NCBI GenBank assembly: GCA_965237895.1
Contig: CBDEGR010000002.1
Location: forward strand, 868,001 to 932,000
Direction: 5' to 3'
DNA: 64,000 nt
Source of the DNA: CBDEGR01 sp965237895
Lineage (GTDB): Bacteria; Acidobacteriota; Terriglobia; UBA7540; JAPUME01
Shown here: positions 18,433 to 26,629 of the stretch, piece after piece
Layout of the letters: every line of letters starts with the position of its first letter
How positions within the stretch are numbered: position 1 is the stretch's first letter
Program-made: the position numbers and the translations under genes
Notes under the pieces: model-generated
Told to the model about the DNA's origin: nothing
What the model saw: only the letters and a program-made list of their open reading frames with translations
Database searches by the model: none

Positions 18433-18912
18433 ATGACAAACTCTACTCTACATTCTACGGAAATACCCTCCGCATTGGATATTCACGAAATCCTCCGAGT
18501 CCTTCCTCACCGCTATCCGTTTCTTCTGGTGGATCGGATCAAGGAAGTGGAGCCGGAAAAGCGGATCGTCGGCATCAAAAACGTCACCATCAACGAACCG
18601 TTCTTCAACGGCCACTTTCCCGGCGCGCCGGTGATGCCGGGCGTATTGATCATCGAATCGATGGCGCAGGTGGCCGGGATGTTGGTCTACCGCGATATGC
18701 CGGATCGGGACAAGAAGCTGATAATGTTTACGGGGATCGAATCAGCCCGGTTCCGTCGTCCCGTGGTGCCCGGCCATCAACTGGAAATTGAGATGACTTG
18801 GCTGCAACGGCGCAAAAACTTCGGCAAGATGGAGGGAAAGGCGAGGGTGGAGGGAAATCTGGCGGCCGAGGCGATCGTACTGTTCGCGATCGTGGACCGT
18901 CCCAGCGCATGA
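18433..18912 (+). CDS. fabZ: 3-hydroxyacyl-ACP dehydratase
   Basis: Dehydrates 3-hydroxyacyl-ACP in fatty-acid synthesis and shares its substrate pool with LpxA. 159 residues from ATG 18433; the open frame reaches back to ATG 18283, but that extra 50 residues has no family character. Signature segments are LPHRYPFLLVDRI and FNGHFPGAPVMPGVLIIESM, carrying the catalytic His and Glu. Its TGA overlaps the lpxA ATG by four bases, so the pair is translationally coupled, the order common in diderm lipid A clusters. Confidence 0.95.
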   Translation: MTNSTLHSTEIPSALDIHEILRVLPHRYPFLLVDRIKEVEPEKRIVGIKNVTINEPFFNGHFPGAPVMPGVLIIESMAQVAGMLVYRDMPDRDKKLIMFTGIESARFRRPVVPGHQLEIEMTWLQRRKNFGKMEGKARVEGNLAAEAIVLFAIVDRPSA

Positions 18913-19685
18913 AGACTCATCCTACCGCCATCATTCATGAATCGGTAAAGCCGCCCGAAGACGTCCGGGTAGGGCCGTACTGCATCATCGGCGAGGGCGT
19001 GGAGCTTGGCCCCGGCTGCGTGTTGGAGTCGCACGTTGTGGTGGGCGGGCCGTCCCGCTTCGGCGCCCGGAACCGCTTCTTCCCCTACGCTTCGGTGGGT
19101 CTGGAGCCGCAGGATCTGAAATTTCACGGCGAAGCATCGCGGCTGGAGGTCGGCGACGACAATACCTTCCGCGAGTTCGTAACCGTGCATCGGGGCACGC
19201 AGAACGGCGGCGGGGTGACCCATGTAGGCAACCATAATCTCCTGATGGCCTACACGCACGTGGCGCATGACTGTGCTCTGGGCAGCCACATCGTGATGGC
19301 GAACGGCGCCTCGCTCGGCGGGCATGTGGTCATCGAAGACTACGCCGTGCTGGGAGCCTTTTGCGGCATCCACCAATTCAACCGCATCGGACGACATAGT
19401 TTCATCGGCGCCTATACGCCGGTGAACCGGGACGTGCTTCCTTTTTCGGTGACCACCGAGGAGCGGCAGGCGGAAATTTTCGGGGTGAACGCCGTGGGTC
19501 TGGAGCGGCGCGGGTTCGAGAAGAAGGAGATTCATCGGCTGAGGAAAGTCTTCCGCATCCTGACGCAATCGGGACTGAATACCTCGCAGGCTTTGGAGCA
19601 GGTGGAGGCTCAGGCCGAGGGCTTCGAAAGCGTGGGCCAGGTGGTGGACTTCATCCGCAACTCCAAAAGAGGGTTCGTCAAGTGA
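18909..19685 (+). CDS. lpxA: UDP-N-acetylglucosamine acyltransferase
   Basis: First committed step of lipid A synthesis: transfer of a 3-hydroxyacyl chain from ACP to UDP-GlcNAc (or its 3-amino analogue). 258 residues with left-handed beta-helix hexad repeats (VRVGPYCIIGEGVELGPGCV, then HVVVGGPSRFGARN). HVAHDCALGSHIVMANG carries the catalytic His. GIHQFNRIGRHSFIGAY matches the substrate-binding turn. Start ATG 18909 overlaps the fabZ stop as ATGA, and its own stop overlaps the lpxI start as GTGA. Confidence 0.96.
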   Translation: MKTHPTAIIHESVKPPEDVRVGPYCIIGEGVELGPGCVLESHVVVGGPSRFGARNRFFPYASVGLEPQDLKFHGEASRLEVGDDNTFREFVTVHRGTQNGGGVTHVGNHNLLMAYTHVAHDCALGSHIVMANGASLGGHVVIEDYAVLGAFCGIHQFNRIGRHSFIGAYTPVNRDVLPFSVTTEERQAEIFGVNAVGLERRGFEKKEIHRLRKVFRILTQSGLNTSQALEQVEAQAEGFESVGQVVDFIRNSKRGFVK

Positions 19686-20566
19686 AGTTGACTTCCGCGG
19701 AGCGGCAAACCACCGAGGAGAAGGCGGCGGCGGAACGTTACGGTTTGGTTGCCGGAAACGGGCAGTTTCCTTTTCAGGTGCTCGAGGCGGCGCGGAAGCA
19801 GGGAATCGAGATGCCGGTCTTCGCCATCCGGGAGGAGGCGTCGCCGGATCTCGAGCGGGCCGCCGAGCGCGTCCATTGGCTCAGCTTGGGCGAAGCGAAA
19901 CGGCTGCTGGAGATTTTTAAGACGGAAGGCATTAATCGAATCGTGCTGGCCGGGCAGGTCAAGCACAACAAGCTGTACAGTTCCATCCCGCCGGACTCGC
20001 TGATGCAGCGGATGCTCGGCAGCCTGAAGCGGAAGAATACCAATGCCTTGCTCGGGATCTTCATCCGCCTGTTGGAAAAACGGGGCATTCAGGTGGTCGA
20101 TTCGACCGCCTTCCTCAAGCCGTTGCTGGCGAGGGCGGGAACGTTGACGCGGCGCGCGCCGGACACCGACGAAGCAGCCGACCTCGATTACGGCCGCAAG
20201 GTGGCCAAGCGCATGGCGGATTTGGACATCGGGCAGACGGTGGTGGTACGTGACCGGGCCTGCATTGCCGTCGAGGCGATGGAGGGAACCGACGCAGCCA
20301 TCGAGCGAGCCGCGTCGTTGAGCAACGGCAAGAGGTTGGCGGTGGTCAAAGTGGCGCGGCCCCGGCAGGATATGCGCTTCGACGTTCCGGTGGTCGGCAT
20401 CAAAACGATCCGCACGATGCAGCGTTGCCGGGCGACAGTATTGGCCGTGGACGCCTCGAAGACGCTGCTCTTTGACCGGCAGGAGCTGTTGGCGTTGGCC
20501 GATGAGGCGGGCATTGCCGTGGTGGGGTGGGGGTCAAAGAATCGTAGTAGCGTTGGGGATGGGTAA
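19682..20566 (+). CDS. lpxI: UDP-2,3-diacylglucosamine pyrophosphatase, LpxI type
   Basis: Hydrolyses UDP-2,3-diacylglucosamine to lipid X. This is the LpxI (former DUF1009) solution, not the LpxH metallophosphatase. 294 residues. The N-terminal domain begins YGLVAGNGQFPFQVLEAARK and contains IVLAGQVKHNKLYSS; the C-terminal catalytic domain has DIGQTVVVRDRACIAVEAME and KVARPRQDMRFDVPVVG. The GTG start overlaps the lpxA stop by four bases. LpxI presence agrees with LpxH-lacking diderms. Confidence 0.93.
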   Translation: MKLTSAERQTTEEKAAAERYGLVAGNGQFPFQVLEAARKQGIEMPVFAIREEASPDLERAAERVHWLSLGEAKRLLEIFKTEGINRIVLAGQVKHNKLYSSIPPDSLMQRMLGSLKRKNTNALLGIFIRLLEKRGIQVVDSTAFLKPLLARAGTLTRRAPDTDEAADLDYGRKVAKRMADLDIGQTVVVRDRACIAVEAMEGTDAAIERAASLSNGKRLAVVKVARPRQDMRFDVPVVGIKTIRTMQRCRATVLAVDASKTLLFDRQELLALADEAGIAVVGWGSKNRSSVGDG

Positions 20567-20718
20567 TCGCGTCGGGCTGAGCGGCAGGAAATAGAATCCA
20601 ATCGAGCGGAACAACATCGGGGGTAGAGACCCCCCCGCCGGGAGGCGCCGGACTGTTTTTTCCACGGGGAGATCAGTGAGGCCGGGGAGTTGAGGAAAGC
20701 CGAGGAATTTAAGAGAGA

Positions 20719-21705
20719 ATGAAAAATGGTGAAATTCGAGTCGCCGTCATCGGCCTGGGGGAGCACGGCAGGAGTCACGCGCGGCAGTATCAGCAGATTC
20801 CCGGCGTTCGGCTGGCGGGCGTTTACGACTTGGTGCCGGAGCGGACTCGCTCTGCTGCCGAGGAATTTTCCGTCCGCGCCTTTGAATCCCTGGACACAGT
20901 GTTCTCCGAGGCGGATGCGGTCAACGTGGTGATTCCCACCGTTTCCCATGCGGAGGTCACGCTGGCGGCGCTGGAGGCGGGCCTGGACGTGCTGGTCGAG
21001 AAGCCGATCAGCGTAAATCTTGAAGAAGCCGACAGAATGATTATAGCCGCCGAGGGGGGTGGGCGCATCTTACAAGTAGGGCATATGGAGCGATTCAACC
21101 CGGCCGTGGTGGCCGCGGAAGAGATCGCCAACGATCCTAAGTTTTTTGAAATCCATCGTTTAGGAGTGTTTGCGGCGCGAAGTCTGGACGTGGATGTGGT
21201 CTTCGACCTGATGATCCACGATCTGGAAATTCTGCTGGCAATGGTCAAAGTCCCAGTCGCTGAGATTCGGGCCGTGGGGCTGGCGATCTTGACGCCCAAG
21301 GTAGACATTGCGAACGTGCGATTGGAATTCGAAGGCGGCGCGGTGGCGAATCTTACCGCCAGCCGCGTCAGTACGGAGAAAATCCGAAAGTTCCGGTTCT
21401 TCCAACCGCACGAATATGTTTCTATCGATTTCACACGACAAGACATGGTACTTTTGAAGGTAGACCAAGAGCGGGGGAGCAAAGGACCGAAAATAGGCGT
21501 GAAAAAAGTCGAGGCGGAGAAGGCCGATCCTTTGCGGCGTCAACTGGAGGATTTTGTCCGGTGCGTCCACGCCCGGCGTCCCCCCAAGGTGGGAGGCGCT
21601 GAGGGCCGGGCGGCCTTAGAGTTGGCTCATAGAGTTAGGAGCCGGATTGAAGAGCACGCCAGGGTTGCGCAAAGAGGACCCGTGATGGGTGGGGCAACCC
21701 GATAG
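20719..21705 (+). CDS. Gfo/Idh/MocA oxidoreductase in the lipid A cluster (GnnA-like candidate)
   Basis: NAD(P)-dependent sugar oxidoreductase, 328 residues. Rossmann fold first (VAVIGLGEHGRSHARQYQQI), then VLVEKPISVNLEEADRM (the EKP motif) and a C-terminal sheet domain from about residue 125. DLMIHDLEILLAM supplies the conserved His-Asp. It lies 152 bases after lpxI and on the same strand. In several diderms a Gfo/Idh enzyme, GnnA, sits beside lpxA and oxidises UDP-GlcNAc at C3 for the 3-amino lipid A precursor. I infer that role here from position. The partner aminotransferase GnnB is not in the cluster. Confidence 0.8.
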   Translation: MKNGEIRVAVIGLGEHGRSHARQYQQIPGVRLAGVYDLVPERTRSAAEEFSVRAFESLDTVFSEADAVNVVIPTVSHAEVTLAALEAGLDVLVEKPISVNLEEADRMIIAAEGGGRILQVGHMERFNPAVVAAEEIANDPKFFEIHRLGVFAARSLDVDVVFDLMIHDLEILLAMVKVPVAEIRAVGLAILTPKVDIANVRLEFEGGAVANLTASRVSTEKIRKFRFFQPHEYVSIDFTRQDMVLLKVDQERGSKGPKIGVKKVEAEKADPLRRQLEDFVRCVHARRPPKVGGAEGRAALELAHRVRSRIEEHARVAQRGPVMGGATR

Positions 21706-21751
21706 GATGGCCCCTGGCAAACCGGATTGCAGTAATACCAAGTAGGCGATT

Positions 21752-23212
21752 ATGTCGATTACGGAAATCGGACTGACGAAAATACAGTTCTCTCCGGACC
21801 CGCGCCTGGGCCCGGCGCCGGAAGGACTGGAATACCGCCCGACGCTTTTCGCTCATCCGCCCCTTCACCGGTCCCTTTTTATTCTCATCCGGGAAAAAAT
21901 CCGGGAGTGGAGGGAGAGAAAATCCGCTCCGGCGGTGAGCGGGAAACCGGTTCCCAGGTTGCCGGTTTCGGAAATGAAACCCTGGTTTGTGAACCTTTCC
22001 AAGAATCTGCGCGCGCTCGGAAACAGAGCCCAGGCCCCGGTGCTAAGCTCGAAACCTTATGTTCATCCCCAGGTCTGGACCGATTATTATCGGCAGAAAT
22101 TTCTGAGCGGAATAAACCCGAACTCCGTTGAGGAGATGCCGCCGAACGTTCTGCTTGAAGTGGGAAATGAGGCGGACCGTTGGCGGCGGCAGATGACGTT
22201 TTTCATCGCCATCACTTTCCACGGCTTGCTGGCGCTTCTCTTGATGCTGTCGCCGGGTCTTTGGGGTGAGGCGCGGAGACTGATGGCCCTGAACCGGGTC
22301 GAGGCGCTGCCGGAGCCCGAACTGGAACGGATGTTCCTCTGGTTGCCGCCGGACCTGAAGAGTGCGCCGCCGGTGCGCGAGCCGCGCGTCTTTTCCGACC
22401 AAGACCGGAGGGCGCAGGGCCAAGCTCCGAAGATTGATCCCAAGGCTCCGCCGATTCCGTATTCGGAGGGGAATACCGACTTGCCGGAAATCGCCGGGGG
22501 AGGCCAATTGCTCTCTCCTGCCGAACAACGTCCTGCCGAGCAGGGTCTGGATGGCCAAACGGTTCGACCCACGGAGCCGGGCGAAGGCAAGCCCGGGGAA
22601 AAAGCGGAAGAGGGGCTCGAAAACGGCGAGGAGAAGGGCGGAGCGGAGAGGGAATTTCCCGTCCAGTGGAACCAGGAAGTGGCCAGTCTGAGGCTGAACA
22701 AGCTGCCCAAGAGGGAGCAGCAGAGTCCGGACGTGATGGAGATCCCTTATCGGACGCCGGGGCAGGCCTTGGAGGAAACCGTGCAGAGCCTCTCCCGCCA
22801 GGGAACGCTGGCGCCGCCCGGGCCGGGGTCCTCTCCCAACCAGTTCCGAAATCCGTCTTCGAGCTTCTCGGTCGGCGGTCCGCTGATCCTTTCCGACACC
22901 CGTGGCGTGGACTTCGGACCCTATCTGGCGCGGCTGCTGTTTAAGGTTCGTCAAACTTGGTACATGATCATCCCGCAGGCGGCGCTGCTGGGCCGGCAAG
23001 GTACTGTGGTAATTGTCTTCGACATCATGACGGACGGTGGTAGGGGAGACACCGGGGTGGTACGCTCGTCGGGGTTCGATCCGTTTGACCGGGCTGCGTA
23101 CGGTTCCATTACCGGAAGCGAACCCTTTTCTCCGCTGCCACCCGAGTTTACGGGGGATCGCTTGCGGCTCCAATTTACATTTCTCTACAACCCGAGCCGG
23201 AGGGCTCGGTAG
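21752..23212 (+). CDS. TonB-family energy transducer-like protein
   Basis: 486 residues with an unusually long cytoplasmic N-terminus (about 148 residues), one membrane helix (FFIAITFHGLLALLLMLSP, about residues 149-170), a proline/glutamate-rich periplasmic spacer and a TonB-like C-terminal domain (about 395-485: LARLLFKVRQTWYMIIPQAA, then GTVVIVFDIMTDG and a final strand QLQFTFLYNP-like segment). This would couple the inner-membrane proton gradient to outer-membrane receptors such as the one at 58.3-61.7 kb. ATG 21752 is in a clean context after the Gfo/Idh gene. Confidence 0.8.
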   Translation: MSITEIGLTKIQFSPDPRLGPAPEGLEYRPTLFAHPPLHRSLFILIREKIREWRERKSAPAVSGKPVPRLPVSEMKPWFVNLSKNLRALGNRAQAPVLSSKPYVHPQVWTDYYRQKFLSGINPNSVEEMPPNVLLEVGNEADRWRRQMTFFIAITFHGLLALLLMLSPGLWGEARRLMALNRVEALPEPELERMFLWLPPDLKSAPPVREPRVFSDQDRRAQGQAPKIDPKAPPIPYSEGNTDLPEIAGGGQLLSPAEQRPAEQGLDGQTVRPTEPGEGKPGEKAEEGLENGEEKGGAEREFPVQWNQEVASLRLNKLPKREQQSPDVMEIPYRTPGQALEETVQSLSRQGTLAPPGPGSSPNQFRNPSSSFSVGGPLILSDTRGVDFGPYLARLLFKVRQTWYMIIPQAALLGRQGTVVIVFDIMTDGGRGDTGVVRSSGFDPFDRAAYGSITGSEPFSPLPPEFTGDRLRLQFTFLYNPSRRAR

Positions 23213-23330
23213 GTACGATCCTCCCCGGGAATTTTCATGAACCCCAACGCATACGGTCCTTACGAACGGGACGGCCGAATCGCCTCCGCAGCAACCCGGT
23301 TCGATCTCCCGGAGGCCCTCGGCCTTCCCT

Positions 23331-23549
23331 ATGCCCTCGAAGGTGCGCCCGGTCGGAATCGGCCCGATGGGATTAGACCTGATGGGAAGAGACCTGATAG
23401 GAAGAGACCCCATGGGAAGAGAAAAGACGCCCCTTATACCCCGCAGGCAACTGATGGGAATTCTTCTGATTCTTGCCGTGGCGCTGACCGTGCTGACCGT
23501 CCGTTACCTGAAAGTGCTGATCCCGGTGTGGAACCCGGACGGGCCTTGA
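23331..23549 (+). CDS. Small single-pass membrane protein with a pentapeptide-periodic N-terminus
   Basis: A 72-residue frame, in a different phase from miaA. A periodic stretch (PMGLD, LMGRD, LIGRD, PMGRE) is followed by one clear membrane helix, MGILLILAVALTVLTVRYLK, and a short tail. Its TGA (23547-23549) overlaps a TTG (23546-23548) that is the most likely miaA start, the pattern of translational coupling. An internal ATG at 23412 would give a 45-residue version with just the helix. I do not recognise a family. It could be chance, because the competing frame is also open here, but that frame is low in protein character until the MiaA P-loop. Confidence 0.5.
   Translation: MPSKVRPVGIGPMGLDLMGRDLIGRDPMGREKTPLIPRRQLMGILLILAVALTVLTVRYLKVLIPVWNPDGP
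23363..23422 (+). repeat. Four tandem copies of a 15-base unit
   Basis: Units start at 23363, 23378, 23393 and 23408; the consensus is CCTGATGGGAAGAGA with one to four changes per copy. The 15-base period keeps both overlapping reading frames open and gives a five-residue repeat in each. Copy-number change would not shift either frame. Confidence 0.85.
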
Positions 23550-24853
23550 TTGAGTCCGGACAGCCGTCGGCTGCGCCCGATTGGCCCTTGATCGTCATCG
23601 TCGGCCCGACGGCCTCGGCGAAGTCGGCGCTGGCAATGAAGCTGGCCGAAGAGTTGAACGGGGAAGTGCTGAATTGCGATTCGGTGCAGATCTACCGGGG
23701 TTTGGACATCGGATCGGGAAAAGTCCCGGCGGAGTGGCGGCAACGCGTTCCGCACCATCTGCTCGACGTGGTCGGTCCGGAGGATCTTTTTTCCGCCGGG
23801 GATTATCGGCGTGAAGCTGAAAAGGCGCTCCACGAGGTACGCGCGAGGAAGAATCTGCCCATCGTGGTGGGCGGAACCGGGCTCTATTTGCGCGCGCTGG
23901 TCGACGGGCTGTTTGATTCTCCGGGCCGCTCGGAAGAGCTTCGGCAATGGTTGCGCCGTCTCGCCCAGCGGCGGGGCAGACCTTTCCTTCACCGAATGCT
24001 CCGGCGGCGTGACCCGGCCGTGGCGGAGGGTATGGACCCGAATGACGTGCAGAAGATCATTCGGGCACTTGAAATCTGCCTGATTTCAGGGCGCGCAGCT
24101 TCGAATTTGTATGCAGATGGAAAACGTCCGTTGAAGATGTTTCATCCAATTGTAATAGGACTGAATCCGCCGCGGGCCCGGTTGGGGGAGAGAATCAACC
24201 TGCGGGTGGAAAACATGTTCGCCTCGGGGCTTCTGGATGAGGTCAAGAACCTCCTCGAATCCGGTTGTTCCCCTTCGGCGAAGGCTCTCGGGGCGCTGGG
24301 ATATCGGCAAGCCTGCGGAGTCCTGGAGGGAAGTCTGTCCGTCACGGAAGCCGTGGAGTTAACCCAGCGGGGTACGCGGCGGTATGCAAAGCGGCAGTTG
24401 ACTTGGTTTCGCCGGCAGACGAAGCCAAGCTGGTTTGAGGACTTCGGGGACTCCCCGAGCCTACAGCGTCAGGTGATGGATTGGCTGGCCAGACAGTTGG
24501 GGGGGGTTCCCGCTGCGCCCGCCCGCCCGCCCGCCGGTATTCCCACCCTGGGAAGAAAAAAAGGAGAGTTCATGGCCACGCAAATACCTTCGGTAGGTGA
24601 GCACGCGGATCGACCCGTACAGAACACTCAGGACGCTTTTCTGAATAGTGCCCGGAAGGAGAGGGCGCCGGTGACGATCTATCTGGTCAGCGGCGTAAAG
24701 CTTATGGGCCGTCTTCGCAGTTTCGACAAATTCTCGGTCGTGCTGGAAGCGAATCACCAAGAGCAGCTTATATTTAAGCATGCCATCTCCACCGTGGTTC
24801 TTCCCCGCGGCAGCGGCGGGGTGTCCGGCTCGTCCTCCGAGGGAAGCAAGTGA
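23546..24853 (+). CDS. miaA: tRNA dimethylallyltransferase, reading in frame into Hfq
   Basis: Adds a dimethylallyl group to A37 of tRNAs reading UNN codons. P-loop VIVGPTASAKSALAMKLAEE, the substrate motif VLNCDSVQIYRGLDIGSGK, VVGGTGLYLRALVDGLFD and the C-terminal QRGTRRYAKRQLTWFRRQTK are all present, making about 320 normal MiaA residues. No stop codon follows: the frame runs through about 24 linker residues (rich in Ala/Pro) and all of Hfq to TGA 24851. I chose TTG 23546 as start because it overlaps the small ORF stop and lies 13 codons before the fold. The open frame extends to ATG 23237, but that stretch lacks family similarity. Confidence 0.9.
   Translation: MIESGQPSAAPDWPLIVIVGPTASAKSALAMKLAEELNGEVLNCDSVQIYRGLDIGSGKVPAEWRQRVPHHLLDVVGPEDLFSAGDYRREAEKALHEVRARKNLPIVVGGTGLYLRALVDGLFDSPGRSEELRQWLRRLAQRRGRPFLHRMLRRRDPAVAEGMDPNDVQKIIRALEICLISGRAASNLYADGKRPLKMFHPIVIGLNPPRARLGERINLRVENMFASGLLDEVKNLLESGCSPSAKALGALGYRQACGVLEGSLSVTEAVELTQRGTRRYAKRQLTWFRRQTKPSWFEDFGDSPSLQRQVMDWLARQLGGVPAAPARPPAGIPTLGRKKGEFMATQIPSVGEHADRPVQNTQDAFLNSARKERAPVTIYLVSGVKLMGRLRSFDKFSVVLEANHQEQLIFKHAISTVVLPRGSGGVSGSSSEGSK
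24561..24566 (+). promoter_or_regulatory. Ribosome-binding site for an independent hfq start inside the miaA frame
   Basis: AAGGAG lies five bases before ATG 24572 and directly follows a run of seven A (24556-24562). The site supports separate initiation of Hfq even though the upstream gene has no stop. The A7 run could also allow polymerase or ribosome slippage, which would shift MiaA out of frame and end it. Confidence 0.7.
24572..24853 (+). CDS. hfq: RNA chaperone Hfq
   Basis: Hexameric Sm-like RNA chaperone that pairs small RNAs with mRNAs. 93 residues from ATG 24572, with Sm1 NTQDAFLNSARKERAPVTIY and VSGVKLMGRLRSFDKFSVVL, and Sm2 IFKHAISTVVLPRGSG, where the usual Y-K-H is F-K-H. The last dozen residues are Gly/Ser-rich and disordered. 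An unusual N-terminal extension (about 17 residues) precedes the Sm fold. The miaA-hfq-hflX order matches the enterobacterial operon. The gene is in the same frame as miaA with no intervening stop. Confidence 0.92.
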   Translation: MATQIPSVGEHADRPVQNTQDAFLNSARKERAPVTIYLVSGVKLMGRLRSFDKFSVVLEANHQEQLIFKHAISTVVLPRGSGGVSGSSSEGSK

Positions 24854-26169
24854 AACGGAGTCGTCCGACCGGTCAGCCGGCTGAGAAAGCCTTTCTGGTA
24901 AGCTGGAAGTCGAGCCGGCGGCGGCGCCACGGCGGACCGGCGCCGAATGCGGATGAGTACGAAGCGGAGGAGTTGTGGGAGTTAGCCTGCAGCGCCGGGG
25001 CGGAGGTGATCGGCTCGGCCTTTCAAGCCTCGCCCGCGCCGGACCCGGCGACGCTGGTGGGTAAAGGAAAGCTGGAGGAGATCGGCGGGGAAGTGGGAGC
25101 ACGGGGAGCGGACGTGGTCATCTTCGACCGTGACTTGACACCCACGCAACTGCGAAACCTGGAAGAGGCGCTGGGACGGAAAGTCGTCGACCGGACGCAG
25201 TTGATTCTGGATATTTTTGCCCACCGTGCTCTGAGCCGCGAGGGCAAGCTACAGGTGGAGTTGGCCCAACTCTCCTATCTGCTGCCTCGATTGATCGGCC
25301 GCGGTACGGTCCTTTCCCGGTTGGGCGGCGGCATTGGAACCCGGGGACCGGGCGAGCAGAAGCTGGAAGTGGACCGGCGGCGAATTCGGACCCGCATACA
25401 GCGGCTGCGCCGCTCGCTTGAAAAGGTTCGGTCCCGGCGGGGTCTGCACAGGAAGTTTCGCCAAGCCCGCCGGTGGCAACTGGTCGCTCTGGTGGGATAC
25501 ACGAACACGGGGAAATCCACCCTCTTTAACGCCCTCACACACTCGGAGGTTCGCACCTCGCACCAGATGTTTTCCACCTTGGACCCCACCGTCCGGGCGG
25601 TGTCGTTGGGGCCTCGGCAGTCCGTCTTGCTGTCCGATACGGTCGGCTTTATTCGTTACTTGCCCCCGCACCTTCGCGTCGCCTTCCGCGCCACGTTGGA
25701 AGAGTTGGAAGAAGCGAGCCTGATCCTTCACGTCACCGATGTTGCGGACCCGAACTTTCGAGAGCGGGACGCGGAGGTGGAAAGCTTGCTCGAGGAGTTG
25801 AATCTGGGTTCGACGCCTCGCCTCCATGTGCTGAATAAGATCGATCGGCTTTCGTCCGCGGCGGTTTTTCGGCTTCCGCATGGGGGGGAGGAAGTCGGCG
25901 TCTCCGCCTTGGAGGGTGTCGGGCTTGAGGAGTTGAAAGCGAATATTCTTCGGACCTTGCCCTCCGAACTTCGGCAGAAGGTCGCCTTCCGCTTTCCTCT
26001 GACCGAGGGCAGTAAGGTGAGCGCGGTCTACCGCCTAGGGGATGTGGTGGAGCGTGAAGATCGCGACGGTGTGGTGGTGCTCAGAGCCGTTGTGAGCGAG
26101 TCGGTGCGAAAACGGTTCGAATCCTTCTTGGTTGCCGAGCCGGCGGTCTCTTCCCAATCCTGCAATTAG
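24850..26169 (+). CDS. hflX: Ribosome-associated GTPase HflX
   Basis: GTPase that splits stalled or stressed ribosomes. 439 residues. The N-terminal HflX domain has LVGKGKLEEIGGEVGARGAD and DRTQLILDIFAHRALSREGK, and the family's glycine-rich RLGGGIGTRGPGEQKLEVDR. The G domain starts near residue 210: G1 VGYTNTGKSTLFNAL, G3 DTVGFIRYLPPHL and G4 NKID. The GTG start overlaps the hfq stop by four bases, giving tight coupling. The C-terminal 60 residues form a small alpha/beta domain. Confidence 0.95.
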   Translation: MKRSRPTGQPAEKAFLVSWKSSRRRRHGGPAPNADEYEAEELWELACSAGAEVIGSAFQASPAPDPATLVGKGKLEEIGGEVGARGADVVIFDRDLTPTQLRNLEEALGRKVVDRTQLILDIFAHRALSREGKLQVELAQLSYLLPRLIGRGTVLSRLGGGIGTRGPGEQKLEVDRRRIRTRIQRLRRSLEKVRSRRGLHRKFRQARRWQLVALVGYTNTGKSTLFNALTHSEVRTSHQMFSTLDPTVRAVSLGPRQSVLLSDTVGFIRYLPPHLRVAFRATLEELEEASLILHVTDVADPNFRERDAEVESLLEELNLGSTPRLHVLNKIDRLSSAAVFRLPHGGEEVGVSALEGVGLEELKANILRTLPSELRQKVAFRFPLTEGSKVSAVYRLGDVVEREDRDGVVVLRAVVSESVRKRFESFLVAEPAVSSQSCN

Positions 26170-26600
26170 GATTTTCCCTCCTTCGTAATCGCCTTCTTCT
26201 TAATCAAAAGATAAGAGAGAGGGGGAATCAATCCTTCCCGCGCTTCCCCGCCCCGATTGACTCTAACCCAATTGAATCCTCAAGGATAACGAGTTGAAAG
26301 CCCATGTTTGGGCTGTGGAAAACGCTGTGGAAATCATACCTTTATGCACTCGATTGGGGCAGGGGTAGCGCTAAAGGAACGGATTTATTATGGTTATTTA
26401 ATTTTCCGTATGTGATTGAAAAATAGGCAAGTTATCCTGCTTTGGGGGTTGATATTCCTAAAGTCATTGAAAAATAAGCAGCTTGAGATGCGCTTGATGG
26501 CGGGAGAGACTTTTGCACAAATTTATGGCAGGCCCGTTTTGCCGCCTGCATCTTACCTGTCGGCAGTCAATGGGTTACGGCCCTTTCGGCGCTTGTTCCG
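26170..26600 (+). other. AT-rich intergenic spacer with short repeats
   Basis: Markedly more AT-rich than its surroundings. TGTGGAAAACGCTGTGGAAA near 26310-26335 contains two TGTGGAAA words, loosely like DnaA boxes (TGTGGATAA), and TTGAAAAATA(A/G)GCA occurs twice (about 26417 and 26468). A 62-codon frame at 26416-26604 has no recognisable domain and I do not call it a gene. No structured RNA was identified. Confidence 0.4.
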
Positions 26601-26629
26601 TTGACACATCCGGAGCGGTTGGCTATAGT
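26601..26629 (+). promoter_or_regulatory. Strong sigma70-type promoter upstream of pgsA
   Basis: TTGACA (26601-26606) and TATAGT (26624-26629) with a 17-base spacer. It would start transcription near 26636 and drive pgsA and the overlapping AMMECR1 gene. Confidence 0.75.

Noticed and set aside
22043..23413. 456-codon minus-strand frame opposite the TonB-like gene
   Set aside because: Arg/Pro/Gly-rich shadow frame; the plus-strand protein has a membrane helix and a TonB-like domain.
23237..23545. N-terminal 103-codon extension of MiaA
   Set aside because: The frame is open, but the composition is not protein-like, there is no family similarity before the P-loop, and the overlapping frame carries a membrane helix.
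26416..26604. 62-codon plus-strand frame before pgsA
   Set aside because: Lies in an AT-rich spacer, overlaps the pgsA promoter and has no domain.
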